Below are positions 1-7,661 of a stretch of DNA of 10,359 nucleotides, piece by piece (position 1 is the first letter of the stretch; each line of letters begins with the position of its first letter). This DNA comes from Candidatus Woesearchaeota archaeon (GTDB lineage Archaea; Nanobdellota; Nanobdellia; Woesearchaeales; GW2011-AR4): assembly GCA_016181325.1 (NCBI GenBank), contig JACOZO010000128.1, forward strand, positions 1 to 10,359. The letters are read 5' to 3'. Under the pieces are notes generated by a model, which saw only the letters and a program-made list of their open reading frames with translations, had not been told where the DNA came from and searched no databases. The translations under genes and the position numbers were made by a program.

Positions 1-1005
1 CTCATCAAGATAGAGGATCTTGCCTCCAACAAGATGCTGATTGAGCAGGACAGCACCACCGGCCAGTTTGCGGGCAAGCTTTTCTCGGAATACGGCTCCT
101 TCAAGATTCCCCACACGATTGAGAAGATGAAGGACGGGCTGTTCTACATCACTTTCACGAGGGTCAAGAAAATACCCATCATTGTCATAATCAAGGCCCT
201 CGGCCTCCTGAAGGATGATGAGATCGCAAGGTTCATTTCCTCGGCAAGGCAGTACGACGAGGTTGTGATCAATCTGCTTGAGTTTGTCAGCATAAAGAGC
301 CAGGACGAGGCGCTTGACTATGTCGCCAAGAAAATAGGGATTACGCAGTCAAAGGAAGTCAGGATTGAGAGGACAAGGGAGATACTTGACAAGTACCTGC
401 TTCCGAATCTGGGAGTGTCAGAGGCTAACAGGATAACCAAGGCATATAATCTATGCAAGCTGCTGAAAAGGTACATGGGCGCTATGAGCGGCGAGATAGG
501 GACTGATGACAAGGACCATTACATGAACAAGAGGCTGAAGATGAGCGGCGACCTGCTCGCAGACCTTGTGAGGCTCAATCTTAAGGTGCTTATAGGCGAC
601 CTTCTTTACAATTTCCAGAGAACTGTCAAAAGAGGCAAGTTCCCATCAATAAAGAACATGATAAGGGACAAGCTGCTTACCCAGAGGATATATTCATCAA
701 TGGCTACAGGCGTGTGGGTCGGCGGCAGGAAGGGAATAAGCCAGAGGATTCAGAGGCTCAACAACCTCGAGACGTTGTCGCACCTGCAGAGGGTGGTCAG
801 CCCATTGAGCGCGGAGCAGGAGAATTTCGAGGCCCGCGAGCTGCATCCCACGCATTTAGGCAGGTTGTGCCCCATTGAGACACCTGAAGGAACCAACATC
901 GGGCTCAGGAAGAACCTCTCATTGATGTGCGGCGTCTCCAATGATTCAGGCAAGGATGATGCCCTCAAGTCGCTGAAGAACATGGGGCTTAAGCTGGTGG
1001 CATGA
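1..1005 (+). CDS. rpoB2: DNA-directed RNA polymerase subunit B'' (5'-truncated by window edge)
   Basis: N-terminal half of the split archaeal RNA polymerase B (beta-like) subunit, part of the cytoplasmic core enzyme. The frame is open from base 1 with no stop, so the true start lies upstream; 334 residues are visible. The sequence shows the typical archaeal/Pol II block ATGVWVGGRKGISQ, then TLSHLQRVVSPLS, FEARELHPTHLGRLCP and ETPEGTNIGL (visible residues 293-302). This block corresponds to the fork-loop/rifampicin-region part of bacterial beta, next to the active centre. The protein ends shortly after this block, where split archaeal B subunits normally divide. The TGA stop overlaps the rpoB' start by 4 nt (ATGA), so the two halves are probably translationally coupled. 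In other archaea rpoH usually lies just upstream, but it is outside this window. Identity is near certain. Confidence 0.97.
   Translation, partial: LIKIEDLASNKMLIEQDSTTGQFAGKLFSEYGSFKIPHTIEKMKDGLFYITFTRVKKIPIIVIIKALGLLKDDEIARFISSARQYDEVVINLLEFVSIKSQDEALDYVAKKIGITQSKEVRIERTREILDKYLLPNLGVSEANRITKAYNLCKLLKRYMGAMSGEIGTDDKDHYMNKRLKMSGDLLADLVRLNLKVLIGDLLYNFQRTVKRGKFPSIKNMIRDKLLTQRIYSSMATGVWVGGRKGISQRIQRLNNLETLSHLQRVVSPLSAEQENFEARELHPTHLGRLCPIETPEGTNIGLRKNLSLMCGVSNDSGKDDALKSLKNMGLKLVA
996..1000 (+). promoter_or_regulatory. Shine-Dalgarno-like site deciding the rpoB' start
   Basis: GGTGG lies within the last codons of rpoB'' and is complementary to the anti-SD of archaeal 16S rRNA. It is only 1 nt before the ATG at 1002 but 7 nt before a second in-frame ATG at 1008. 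Spacing therefore favours initiation at 1008 (protein beginning MEAEVYLNN), whereas the ATGA overlap favours 1002. The two differ by two residues. Confidence 0.5.
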
Positions 1006-2813
1006 AAATGGAAGCTGAAGTGTATCTGAACAATGAATATGTCGGCACTGTCGACGAGCCTTTGGAATTCGTCAGCCGCATCAGGGAAGAGAGAAGGCTT
1101 GGCAGCATAACCAGCAACCTAAACATACATTATATCGAAAAATCAAATGAAGTCTATATCGAATGCTCAAAGGGCAGGGCAAGAAGGCCGCTTATTATCG
1201 TTAAGGACGGCATCCCGCTCCTCACTGAAAAGCACATCAAGCAGCTGGAGAAGAATGAGATATCGTGGTCGGACCTTGTCAAGCAGGGCGTCATCGAATA
1301 TCTTGACGCGATGGAGGAGGAAAGCGCATTGGTGGCATTCTATGAAAATGAACTGACGCCCAAGCATACCCACCTGGAGATCATGCCATTGGCTATCCTG
1401 GGCTACTGCACTTCCCTTGTCCCGTACGGCAATTTCAACCAGTCCACAAGGCTGAATGCAGGCTCAAAGAACCAGAAGCAGGCGCTTGGCTTCTATGCCT
1501 CTAATTTTTCCGTGAGGATGGACATGGACGTCAACATACTTCATTATCCTCAGATGCCTGTTGTCCAGACCATAATGCATGACATATCAGGATACAGCAA
1601 GCATCCTGCCGGCCAGAACATTGTCGTTGCAATAATGAGCTACAAGGGCTACAACATGGAGGACGCAATCATACTCAACAGGGGCTCCATTGAAAGGGGC
1701 TTCGGAAGGTCAACTTACTATAGGCCGAGCATTGCAGAGGAGCTGAGATATGCAGGCGGCCTGATGGACGAGGTCTGCATCCCGAACAAGGACATCAAGG
1801 GATACAAGACCGAGAAGGACTACAGGCTTCTGGAAGATGACGGCGTTATTTTTGTCGAGGCGAAAGTGAAGGAAGGCGACGTCGTGATAGGCAAGACATC
1901 CCCCCCAAGGTTCCTCAGCTCGATGGAGGACTACAGCCTTGCCTCTAACATCAGGAGGGAAAGCTCGATAAACCTTCAGCACGGCGAGGAAGGCGTGATT
2001 GATTTTGTATTATTGACAGAGAATGAGGAAGGGAACAAATTATTCGAAGTGAGGATAAGGGACCAGAGGATTCCTGAAGTCGGGGATAAATTCACAAGCA
2101 GGCACGGCCAGAAGGGAGTCATTGGGCTTATTGTGCCGCAGAATGATATGCCGTTCTCCGCGTCAGGCATTGTTCCGGATCTGATATTCTCGCCTCACGG
2201 CATACCATCAAGGATGACCATCGCGCATCTTATCGAAATGCTCGCAGGCAAGACAGGGGCATTGGCCGGAAGGTACATAAACGGCACGACTTTTGATGCC
2301 GAGCCCGAGGAAAGGCTGAGAAAAGAATTGTTATCGCTTGGATTCAATGAAAGCGGCGTTGAGACGATGTACAACGGCGAGACCGGAGAGGAATATCAGG
2401 CAAAGATATTCATCGGCAACATGTACTACCTGAAGCTGAAGCACATGGTGGCCAACAAGATACACTCAAGGGCGCGCGGTCCGATACAGCTGCTTACAAG
2501 GCAGCCTACGGAAGGGCGTGCAAAGGAAGGGGGCTTAAGGCTCGGAGAGATGGAGAAGGACACCTTCGTTGCGCACGGCGCTGCATTGCTGCTCAAGGAA
2601 AGGTTTGACAGCGACAGGACGATTGTGCCCGTATGCGAGGCGTGCGGGATCATAGCGATAAGGGACGAGTACAGGAACAAGTCTTACTGCCCGATTTGCG
2701 GCGACAACACCACTGTCAGCGAGATTGAGCTGAGCTACGCATTCAAGCTCATGCTTGACGAGCTAAAGTCGCTGGGCATTTATCCGAAACTGGAGCTTGA
2801 GGGCAAGTATTAG
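1002..2813 (+). CDS. rpoB1: DNA-directed RNA polymerase subunit B'
   Basis: C-terminal half of the split B subunit, 603 residues, about the expected length. It carries the catalytic-centre side of the beta-like subunit: KGYNMEDA at residues 215-222, GDKFTSRHGQKG at 361-372 (NTP and hybrid-binding region), GRAKEGGLRLGEMEKDTFVAHGA-type sequence near 505-530, and a C-terminal zinc site C545/C548 with C563/C566 (CEAC and CPIC). The region after NFNQS (from about residue 145) reads TRLNAGSKNQKQALG, whereas archaeal B subunits more often have a PRNTYQ-like motif, so this copy is somewhat divergent there. The start could be 1002 (ATGA overlap with rpoB'') or 1008 (better SD spacing). The stop is TAG. 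Identity is near certain. Confidence 0.97.
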   Translation: MKMEAEVYLNNEYVGTVDEPLEFVSRIREERRLGSITSNLNIHYIEKSNEVYIECSKGRARRPLIIVKDGIPLLTEKHIKQLEKNEISWSDLVKQGVIEYLDAMEEESALVAFYENELTPKHTHLEIMPLAILGYCTSLVPYGNFNQSTRLNAGSKNQKQALGFYASNFSVRMDMDVNILHYPQMPVVQTIMHDISGYSKHPAGQNIVVAIMSYKGYNMEDAIILNRGSIERGFGRSTYYRPSIAEELRYAGGLMDEVCIPNKDIKGYKTEKDYRLLEDDGVIFVEAKVKEGDVVIGKTSPPRFLSSMEDYSLASNIRRESSINLQHGEEGVIDFVLLTENEEGNKLFEVRIRDQRIPEVGDKFTSRHGQKGVIGLIVPQNDMPFSASGIVPDLIFSPHGIPSRMTIAHLIEMLAGKTGALAGRYINGTTFDAEPEERLRKELLSLGFNESGVETMYNGETGEEYQAKIFIGNMYYLKLKHMVANKIHSRARGPIQLLTRQPTEGRAKEGGLRLGEMEKDTFVAHGAALLLKERFDSDRTIVPVCEACGIIAIRDEYRNKSYCPICGDNTTVSEIELSYAFKLMLDELKSLGIYPKLELEGKY

Positions 2814-2857
2814 GTAATGATATCCATGATGTTCAATTAACGGCGGTCAAGTTAAAA

Positions 2858-5533
2858 ATGGCAGACGAAGAAACAGTGAAGGAAGAAGTGAAAATTGATG
2901 ATGTGAAAGAGCCTAAGCCTGTTGAAAGGATCGAGCCCGACGACCATTATATCTCAAAGCATGTCAGGAGCATAGTCTTTTCCGTACTGTCTCCCAAGAT
3001 GATAAAGAAGATGGCATGCGCGAAGATAGTCACACCTGAGCTGTATGACAAGGAAGGATACCCAGTTGACGGCGGCTTGATGGACATAAGGCTTGGAGTC
3101 ATTGATCCTGGATTAAGGTGCAAGACATGCGGGCTCAAGCTTAAGGAATGCATAGGGCATTTCGGCTACATAGAGCTGGCAAGGCCGATCATACATATAA
3201 AATTCATAGGCATCATACATAATCTCCTGAAGTGCGTCTGCAGGGAATGCGGCAGGATACTCATTCCGGACAATAAGATAAGCAAGACAAAGGAGGTGCT
3301 TGATGCCGTCGAGAAGGAAGGCAGCGTCGAAGATAGGAGGAAAAAGCTGAAGGAAATAATCGCAAACCTAAAGACGGTCAACAGGTGCCCTCACTGCAAG
3401 GCAAAGCAGCTGAAGATTTCCCTTGACAAGCCTACCACATTCATGGAAGAGGACAGCAGGATCAGCCCGATTGAGGTGAGGGCAAGGCTTGAGAAGATAT
3501 CCAACAGCGATGCCGAGCTGTTCGGGCTGAAGGTCATGCACATCAGGCCGGAGTCCATGGTCCTGACATTGCTGCCTATCCCACCTGTCACTATGCGTCC
3601 CAGCATCACTCTCGAGTCAGGCGAAAGAAGCGAGGATGACCTGACGCACAAGCTTGGTGACATCGTAAGGATCAACCAGAGGCTGTTCGAGAACATAAAT
3701 GCAGGAGCGCCTGAAATCATAGTTGAAGACTTATGGGACCTTTTGCAGTATCACGTCACGACTTATTTCGACAACAGCGTGGCGCAGCTTCCGCCGGCAA
3801 GGCACAGGAGCGGCCAGCCGCTGAAGACGCTCACTGAAAGGATAAAGAGCAAGGAAGGCAGGATAAGGCACAACCTGGCCGGAAAAAGGACGAATTTCTC
3901 TGCAAGGACAGTCATAAGCCCTGACCCGATGATGGAGCTCAATGAAGTAGGCATCCCAAAGATAATCGCGATGAAGCTCACTGTTCCTGAGCGCGTGAAT
4001 GAATGGAACATGAATTACATCAAGAAGTTCGTCGAGAACGGGCCGGAAAAATACCCTGGCGCAAATTACATAATAAGGCCTGACGGCAAGAAGAAGAAAA
4101 TAACGGACGAGACGAAAGAGGCCTCTCTTGAGGAGCTGCAGCCAGGCTATGTGATAGAAAGGCACCTGATGGACGGCGACATAACCATATTCAACAGGCA
4201 GCCGAGCCTTCACAGGATGTCGATGATGTGCCATAGGGCAAAGATACTTCCCGGAAGGACTTTGAGGCTGAACCCAAGCGTATGCAACCCTTACAACGCC
4301 GATTTTGACGGCGACGAGATGAACCTCCATATACCGCAGACAGAGGAGGCCAGGATAGAGGCCGAGATACTGATGGAAGTCCAGACCCAGCTCATTTCGC
4401 TGAGATACGGGCTGAGCGTCATAGGATGCGTGCAGGACTCCATCTCGGGAAATTACACACTCACAAATGACTTTGAGATGAGCAGGCAGGAAGCCATTGA
4501 TGTTCTCAGCGCAGTCGGCATAACTGATTTTTCAAAGCTGCCCAAAAAAGCCATGGTCAACGGCAAGGATGTTTTCAGCGTGCTGCTTCCCAATGATTTT
4601 GACTATGAGGGCCACTCAAGGCTCTTCGACCCATCAAAGGAGACTAATGACAAGGATGCCTATGTCGTCATAGAAAAAGGCAGGCTTGTCAGTGGAGTCA
4701 TGGACAAGGCCAGCCTTGGCGAGGAATCAGGCCATATGCTGAGGGCAATCCACCAGAAATACGGCAAGGATTTCACGATAAAGCTGCTGCAGATGCTGTT
4801 CAGGCTTGGCATAGAGGTCCTGTTGAGGACAGGATTCACTTCAGGCCTTGGAGACACGGACTTGCCTGAAGACGCAAGGGCAAAGATAAAGGACACACTT
4901 GACAAGGCGAATAAGGATGTAAACGGCCTTATAGATTCGTACAAGGAAAACAGGCTGGAAATACTGCCTGGCAAGACTGCGCTTGAAACCCTCGAGCTCA
5001 GGATACTTGAAGTCCTCAACAAGGCGAGGAACGAGACTGGAGTGCTCGTGTCAAAGTTCGCCGACCAGAGCTCCAATACGATGATAATGGCAAAATCCGG
5101 CGCAAGGGGCAATCTCCTGAATCTTGCCCAGATGGCTGCATGCGTGGGCCAGCAGGCTATGAGGGGCAGAAGGATAGACAAGGGATATTTCGAAAGGACA
5201 TTGTCATGCTATTCCAAGGGAGACCTGAATCCCGATGCAAGGGGATTCATAGCCAATGGCTTCAAGTCGGGATTGACCCCTCAGGAATTTTTCTTCGGCT
5301 CAATGACAGGCCGTGACTCGCTGATGGATACTGCGCTCAGGACGCCGAAGAGCGGCTATCTGTACAGGAGGCTTTCAAACGCCATGCAGGATCTCAAGGT
5401 GGAATATGACAGCACTGTCAGGGACGCATCCTCAAGGATCATCCAGTTTTCATACGGCGAAGACGGAATTGACGTTTCAAAATCAGAGAATGGCACTATC
5501 AACATAAAGAGGATAGTCAAGACCCACTCATAG
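2858..5533 (+). CDS. rpoA1: DNA-directed RNA polymerase subunit A'
   Basis: N-terminal part of the split archaeal largest subunit (beta'-like), 891 residues, close to the usual size. Visible elements in order: an acidic/lysine-rich N-terminal extension of about 25 residues; clamp zinc ligands C88, C91, C98 and H101 (CKTC, CIGH); a second cysteine set C128/C131 with C177/C180; the lid/rudder region with GKRTNFSARTVISPDP; FNRQPSLHRMSMM; and the absolutely conserved metal-A loop NADFDGD at residues 480-486, whose three aspartates hold the catalytic Mg ion. It ends at the normal A'/A'' split after the YGEDGID motif. A 44-nt gap follows rpoB'; GGTCA at 2845-2849 is a weak SD match. The stop is TAG. 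No intein is present. Identity is near certain. Confidence 0.98.
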   Translation: MADEETVKEEVKIDDVKEPKPVERIEPDDHYISKHVRSIVFSVLSPKMIKKMACAKIVTPELYDKEGYPVDGGLMDIRLGVIDPGLRCKTCGLKLKECIGHFGYIELARPIIHIKFIGIIHNLLKCVCRECGRILIPDNKISKTKEVLDAVEKEGSVEDRRKKLKEIIANLKTVNRCPHCKAKQLKISLDKPTTFMEEDSRISPIEVRARLEKISNSDAELFGLKVMHIRPESMVLTLLPIPPVTMRPSITLESGERSEDDLTHKLGDIVRINQRLFENINAGAPEIIVEDLWDLLQYHVTTYFDNSVAQLPPARHRSGQPLKTLTERIKSKEGRIRHNLAGKRTNFSARTVISPDPMMELNEVGIPKIIAMKLTVPERVNEWNMNYIKKFVENGPEKYPGANYIIRPDGKKKKITDETKEASLEELQPGYVIERHLMDGDITIFNRQPSLHRMSMMCHRAKILPGRTLRLNPSVCNPYNADFDGDEMNLHIPQTEEARIEAEILMEVQTQLISLRYGLSVIGCVQDSISGNYTLTNDFEMSRQEAIDVLSAVGITDFSKLPKKAMVNGKDVFSVLLPNDFDYEGHSRLFDPSKETNDKDAYVVIEKGRLVSGVMDKASLGEESGHMLRAIHQKYGKDFTIKLLQMLFRLGIEVLLRTGFTSGLGDTDLPEDARAKIKDTLDKANKDVNGLIDSYKENRLEILPGKTALETLELRILEVLNKARNETGVLVSKFADQSSNTMIMAKSGARGNLLNLAQMAACVGQQAMRGRRIDKGYFERTLSCYSKGDLNPDARGFIANGFKSGLTPQEFFFGSMTGRDSLMDTALRTPKSGYLYRRLSNAMQDLKVEYDSTVRDASSRIIQFSYGEDGIDVSKSENGTINIKRIVKTHS

Positions 5534-5556
5534 GTTTAGACATAGTATATAATGAA

Positions 5557-5560
5557 GGTG
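5557..5560 (+). promoter_or_regulatory. Shine-Dalgarno site for rpoA''
   Basis: GGTG matches the archaeal anti-SD and sits 4 nt before the ATG at 5565, supporting that start. An ATG at 5552 would give only a three-residue peptide. Confidence 0.6.
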
Positions 5561-5564
5561 TAAA

Positions 5565-6722
5565 ATGGAAGAAGAGCTGTTTAAGGAATACCAGTCAAGA
5601 TTGCCCAGGAAACTAATAGATGATATCAGGGACAATGTGCCTAAGAGCATAAGCGCAGCCAAGCTGAAGAAGGTGCTTGAGGCCGCTTCTGAGGAATATG
5701 CCGCGGCTCTCGTGAACCCTGGCGAAGCTGTAGGCGTAATCTCAGCAGAATCCATAGGCGAGCCGGGCACCCAGATGACATTGAATACGTTCCACTTCGC
5801 AGGCGTTGCTGAGATGAACGTCACCATGGGCCTGCCAAGAATCATTGAGATACTTGACGGCAGAAAGGAGCTTGATACTCCTATGATGGAAATATACCTG
5901 AACAAGGCAATGGCCAAGGGCAAAGATATCGAGGAGCTGAGGCGATTCGCGCTTGCGCTGAAGGAGACCAGGCTGCAGGATTTTGTCACGGAATTTTCAA
6001 TCAATATTACGGACCTTACAGTGATAGTCAAGCTGGACAAGGGCAAGATGAAGGATCTTGGCCTGACCAATTCCAAAATAATTGAAGCAATATCAAAGCA
6101 GACAAAAATGCTCAATATAAAGGATGACGGCGATTCGCTTGTTGTCAAGAGCAAGTCCAAGGATGACACCTTCAATGAGGTCTACAAGATCAAGGAGAAG
6201 ATAAGGGGGCTCCACATCAAGGGCATAAAGGGAATAACCCAGGTACTGCCGGTCAAAAGGAATGACGAATTTATAATTGTGACTGCCGGCTCTAACATGG
6301 CTGATGTGCTGAAGCTGGAGGAAGTAGACAGCTACAGGACTACAACCAACAACATATTTGAGATTGAGCAGGTCCTTGGCATCGAGGCTGCTAGGGAAGC
6401 CATAGTGAGGGAAGTCTACAAGGTCATAGAGAGCCAGGGCCTTAACGTAGATGTAAGGCACATAATGCTGGTTGCCGACACGATGTGCGTCAGCGGCACT
6501 GTCAAGGGGATAACCAGGTATGGCGTTGTCAGCGAGAAGTCCAGCGTGCTTGCAAGGGCTTCCTTTGAGACGCCTATCAAGAACATAATCAATGCAGCCC
6601 TTGTCGGGGAAGTTGACGAGCTCAATTCAGTCGTCGAGAACGCGATGCTGAACCAGGTGATACCGATAGGCACCGGGCTTCCGAGGCTTGTGGTGAGGCA
6701 GCCTTCTGGCAAAAAACAATAA
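5565..6722 (+). CDS. rpoA2: DNA-directed RNA polymerase subunit A''
   Basis: C-terminal part of the split largest subunit, 385 residues, typical for archaea. The N-terminal third contains the bridge-helix-proximal and trigger-loop segment, ISAESIGEPGTQMTLNTFHFAGV at about residues 59-81, which closes on the incoming NTP during catalysis. It is followed by AEMNVTMGLPRIIEILDGRKELDTP. The C-terminal part has the cleft/jaw signature, including VDVRHIMLVADTMCVSGTVKGITRYGV and SFETPIKNIINAALVGEVDELNSVVENAMLNQVIPIGTG. The gene follows rpoA' after a 31-nt gap and precedes rpl30e by 10 nt, in the conserved archaeal operon order. Identity is near certain. Confidence 0.98.
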   Translation: MEEELFKEYQSRLPRKLIDDIRDNVPKSISAAKLKKVLEAASEEYAAALVNPGEAVGVISAESIGEPGTQMTLNTFHFAGVAEMNVTMGLPRIIEILDGRKELDTPMMEIYLNKAMAKGKDIEELRRFALALKETRLQDFVTEFSINITDLTVIVKLDKGKMKDLGLTNSKIIEAISKQTKMLNIKDDGDSLVVKSKSKDDTFNEVYKIKEKIRGLHIKGIKGITQVLPVKRNDEFIIVTAGSNMADVLKLEEVDSYRTTTNNIFEIEQVLGIEAAREAIVREVYKVIESQGLNVDVRHIMLVADTMCVSGTVKGITRYGVVSEKSSVLARASFETPIKNIINAALVGEVDELNSVVENAMLNQVIPIGTGLPRLVVRQPSGKKQ

Positions 6723-6732
6723 ATCGTGAAAA

Positions 6733-7008
6733 ATGGCAAAGCAGACAAGCTCTTCGGAAATAAAGAAAATCCTGAAATCAGGCAATGTGATATTAGGCAC
6801 CCAGAGGACTTTGAAGAGCCTCAGGCTGGGCGGGATCGGAAAAGTGCTCATGTCGTCAAACTGCCCCGCCTCTGTCGAGAAATCGGTAATGCATTATTCG
6901 GCCCTGAGCGGCTCTGAAACTGAAAGGCTGAAGTACACTAATGAAGAGCTTGGTGTCATATGCAAGAAGCCGTTTTCCATCTCAGTATTGGGAATTCTTA
7001 AGGTGTAA
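6733..7008 (+). CDS. rpl30e: 50S ribosomal protein L30e
   Basis: A 91-residue protein of the L30e/L7Ae superfamily, which binds kink-turn RNA in the large ribosomal subunit. The family signature is visible as a glycine/threonine-rich start (SGNVILGTQRTLKSLRLG), the SSNCP motif after the second strand, then YSALSGSE and the NEELGVICKKPFSISVLGI C-terminal block. Length is normal. It begins 10 nt after rpoA'' with GTGA at 6726-6729 as a possible SD, and lies between rpoA'' and nusA, the standard archaeal position. Co-expression with RNA polymerase is inferred from this packing. Confidence 0.95.
   Translation: MAKQTSSSEIKKILKSGNVILGTQRTLKSLRLGGIGKVLMSSNCPASVEKSVMHYSALSGSETERLKYTNEELGVICKKPFSISVLGILKV
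7002..7005 (+). promoter_or_regulatory. Shine-Dalgarno site deciding the GTG start of nusA
   Basis: GGTG lies inside the last codons of rpl30e, 5 nt before the GTG at 7011. It supports GTG as the nusA initiator and suggests coupling of nusA translation to rpl30e termination. Confidence 0.65.
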
Positions 7009-7010
7009 GA

Positions 7011-7424
7011 GTGAATAAGATAAAATACAACCTTGACCTGATCAAGATAATGTCCTTGTTTGAGTCCGCCACAGGGGCAAAGCTCAAGGACGCCATTGAC
7101 GGCGAATCCCTCATCTTTGTCGTGGAAGAAAGTGAAATGGGCAGGGCGATAGGCAGGAACGGCTCGAATGTCCGGAAGCTGGAAGGCATGCTTAACCGCA
7201 GGATAAGAATTGTCGAATTCGCATCTGACGCGCCAAAATTTGCAAGGAACCTTGCGGCGCCGCTTCAGCTAAAGGATGTGAAATACAATGAAGGCGCGAT
7301 GTCTCTTTACTGCGCTGATACCAAGACAAGGGCAATGCTCATAGGCAGGGACAGGAAAAACATAAGCCTGCTCACTGATATACTCAAGAGGTATTTCGAC
7401 ATAAGGGAAATCAAGGTTTTATGA
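7011..7424 (+). CDS. nusA: Archaeal NusA-like transcription factor (two KH domains)
   Basis: A 137-residue protein, the usual size of archaeal NusA, which consists only of two KH RNA-binding domains and lacks the N-terminal and S1 parts of bacterial NusA. It probably binds RNA during elongation or termination. KH1 has a canonical GxxG loop, IGRNGSN at residues 47-53. KH2 has IGRDRKN at residues 111-117, where the last glycine of GxxG is replaced by arginine. The start is GTG, chosen because GGTG lies 5 nt upstream and rpl30e stops 2 nt before it. The gene closes the RNA polymerase operon; the next gene, rps12, has its own promoter beyond an inserted repeat element. Confidence 0.93.
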   Translation: MNKIKYNLDLIKIMSLFESATGAKLKDAIDGESLIFVVEESEMGRAIGRNGSNVRKLEGMLNRRIRIVEFASDAPKFARNLAAPLQLKDVKYNEGAMSLYCADTKTRAMLIGRDRKNISLLTDILKRYFDIREIKVL

Positions 7425-7437
7425 TAAAATTGAATTA

Positions 7438-7446
7438 ATTTGATTC
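7438..7446 (+). repeat. Left 9-bp flanking direct repeat (candidate target-site duplication)
   Basis: ATTTGATTC, identical to 7612-7620. The two copies flank the inverted-repeat element, as expected of duplication of the insertion site during transposition. Confidence 0.7.
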
Positions 7447-7611
7447 GGCTTTGTGTAAAAACTCGCTTCGCTCGGGTTAGCAGCTTCAAAATGCTTTATG
7501 TTTAAGCAAAGATGCTGCGTTCCCGTAGGGAGCAACCCCTCGCAACGCATTTGCATATGATGGTAAAGGCATTTTGACCTCAATGCTGCTAACCTACTTT
7601 TTACACAAAGC
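7447..7611. mobile_element. MITE-like non-autonomous element with terminal inverted repeats
   Basis: A roughly 165-bp non-coding element between nusA and rps12. Its ends are perfect 14-bp inverted repeats: GCTTTGTGTAAAAA at 7448-7461 and its reverse complement at 7598-7611. Further inside, GGTTAGCAGC (7475-7484) pairs with 7585-7594, and TCAAAATGCTTTA (7486-7498) pairs with 7564-7577 with one bulged base. GCAAA plus TGCGTT (7506-7510, 7516-7521) pairs with 7544-7554. Near the tip, TCCC-GTA-GGGA is a small alternative hairpin (7521-7531). Nearly the whole element can thus form one long imperfect hairpin. Identical 9-bp direct repeats flank it. No credible ORF lies inside. TIRs, target duplication, small size and no transposase together suggest a MITE mobilised in trans. 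The transposase family is unknown; 8-9 bp duplications occur in several families, including IS256/Mutator-like ones. Alternatives are a terminator or a structured RNA. Confidence 0.75.
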
Positions 7612-7620
7612 ATTTGATTC
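7612..7620 (+). repeat. Right 9-bp flanking direct repeat (candidate target-site duplication)
   Basis: ATTTGATTC, the second copy of 7438-7446. It abuts the BRE-like start of the rps12 promoter, which places the insertion immediately upstream of that promoter. Confidence 0.7.
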
Positions 7621-7634
7621 AAAACATTTAAAAA
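7621..7634 (+). promoter_or_regulatory. BRE/TATA promoter for rps12-rps7
   Basis: AAAACA followed by TTTAAAAA matches the archaeal BRE plus TATA pattern. The box centre lies about 27 bp before base 7657, predicting a transcript with a leader of only a few bases before the ATG at 7662. This agrees with the lack of a Shine-Dalgarno site. A second AT-rich box, TATAAATA at 7640-7647, is too close to the ATG to place the start upstream of it. Confidence 0.6.
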
Positions 7635-7661
7635 CCATCTATAAATACTTTTTCCAGCAAA

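Noticed and set aside
5544..5553. TATATAAT before rpoA'' as an internal promoter.
   Set aside because: It lies only about 16 bp from the ATG, too close for a TATA box to place transcription upstream of the start; a good GGTG site explains expression within the operon.
7421..7438. Tiny ATGA-coupled ORF (MIKLN) overlapping the nusA stop.
   Set aside because: Five codons then TAA; no SD of its own and no evidence of a truncated downstream gene. Chance is the simplest reading.
7555..7565. ATGATGG in the repeat element as a C box of a C/D box guide RNA.
   Set aside because: The C box is imperfect and I see no matching D, C' and D' boxes at suitable spacing; the inverted-repeat structure explains the region better.
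7640..7647. TATAAATA as the main rps12 TATA box.
   Set aside because: The predicted transcription start would fall inside the coding sequence, after the ATG at 7662. The upstream TTTAAAAA box fits better.
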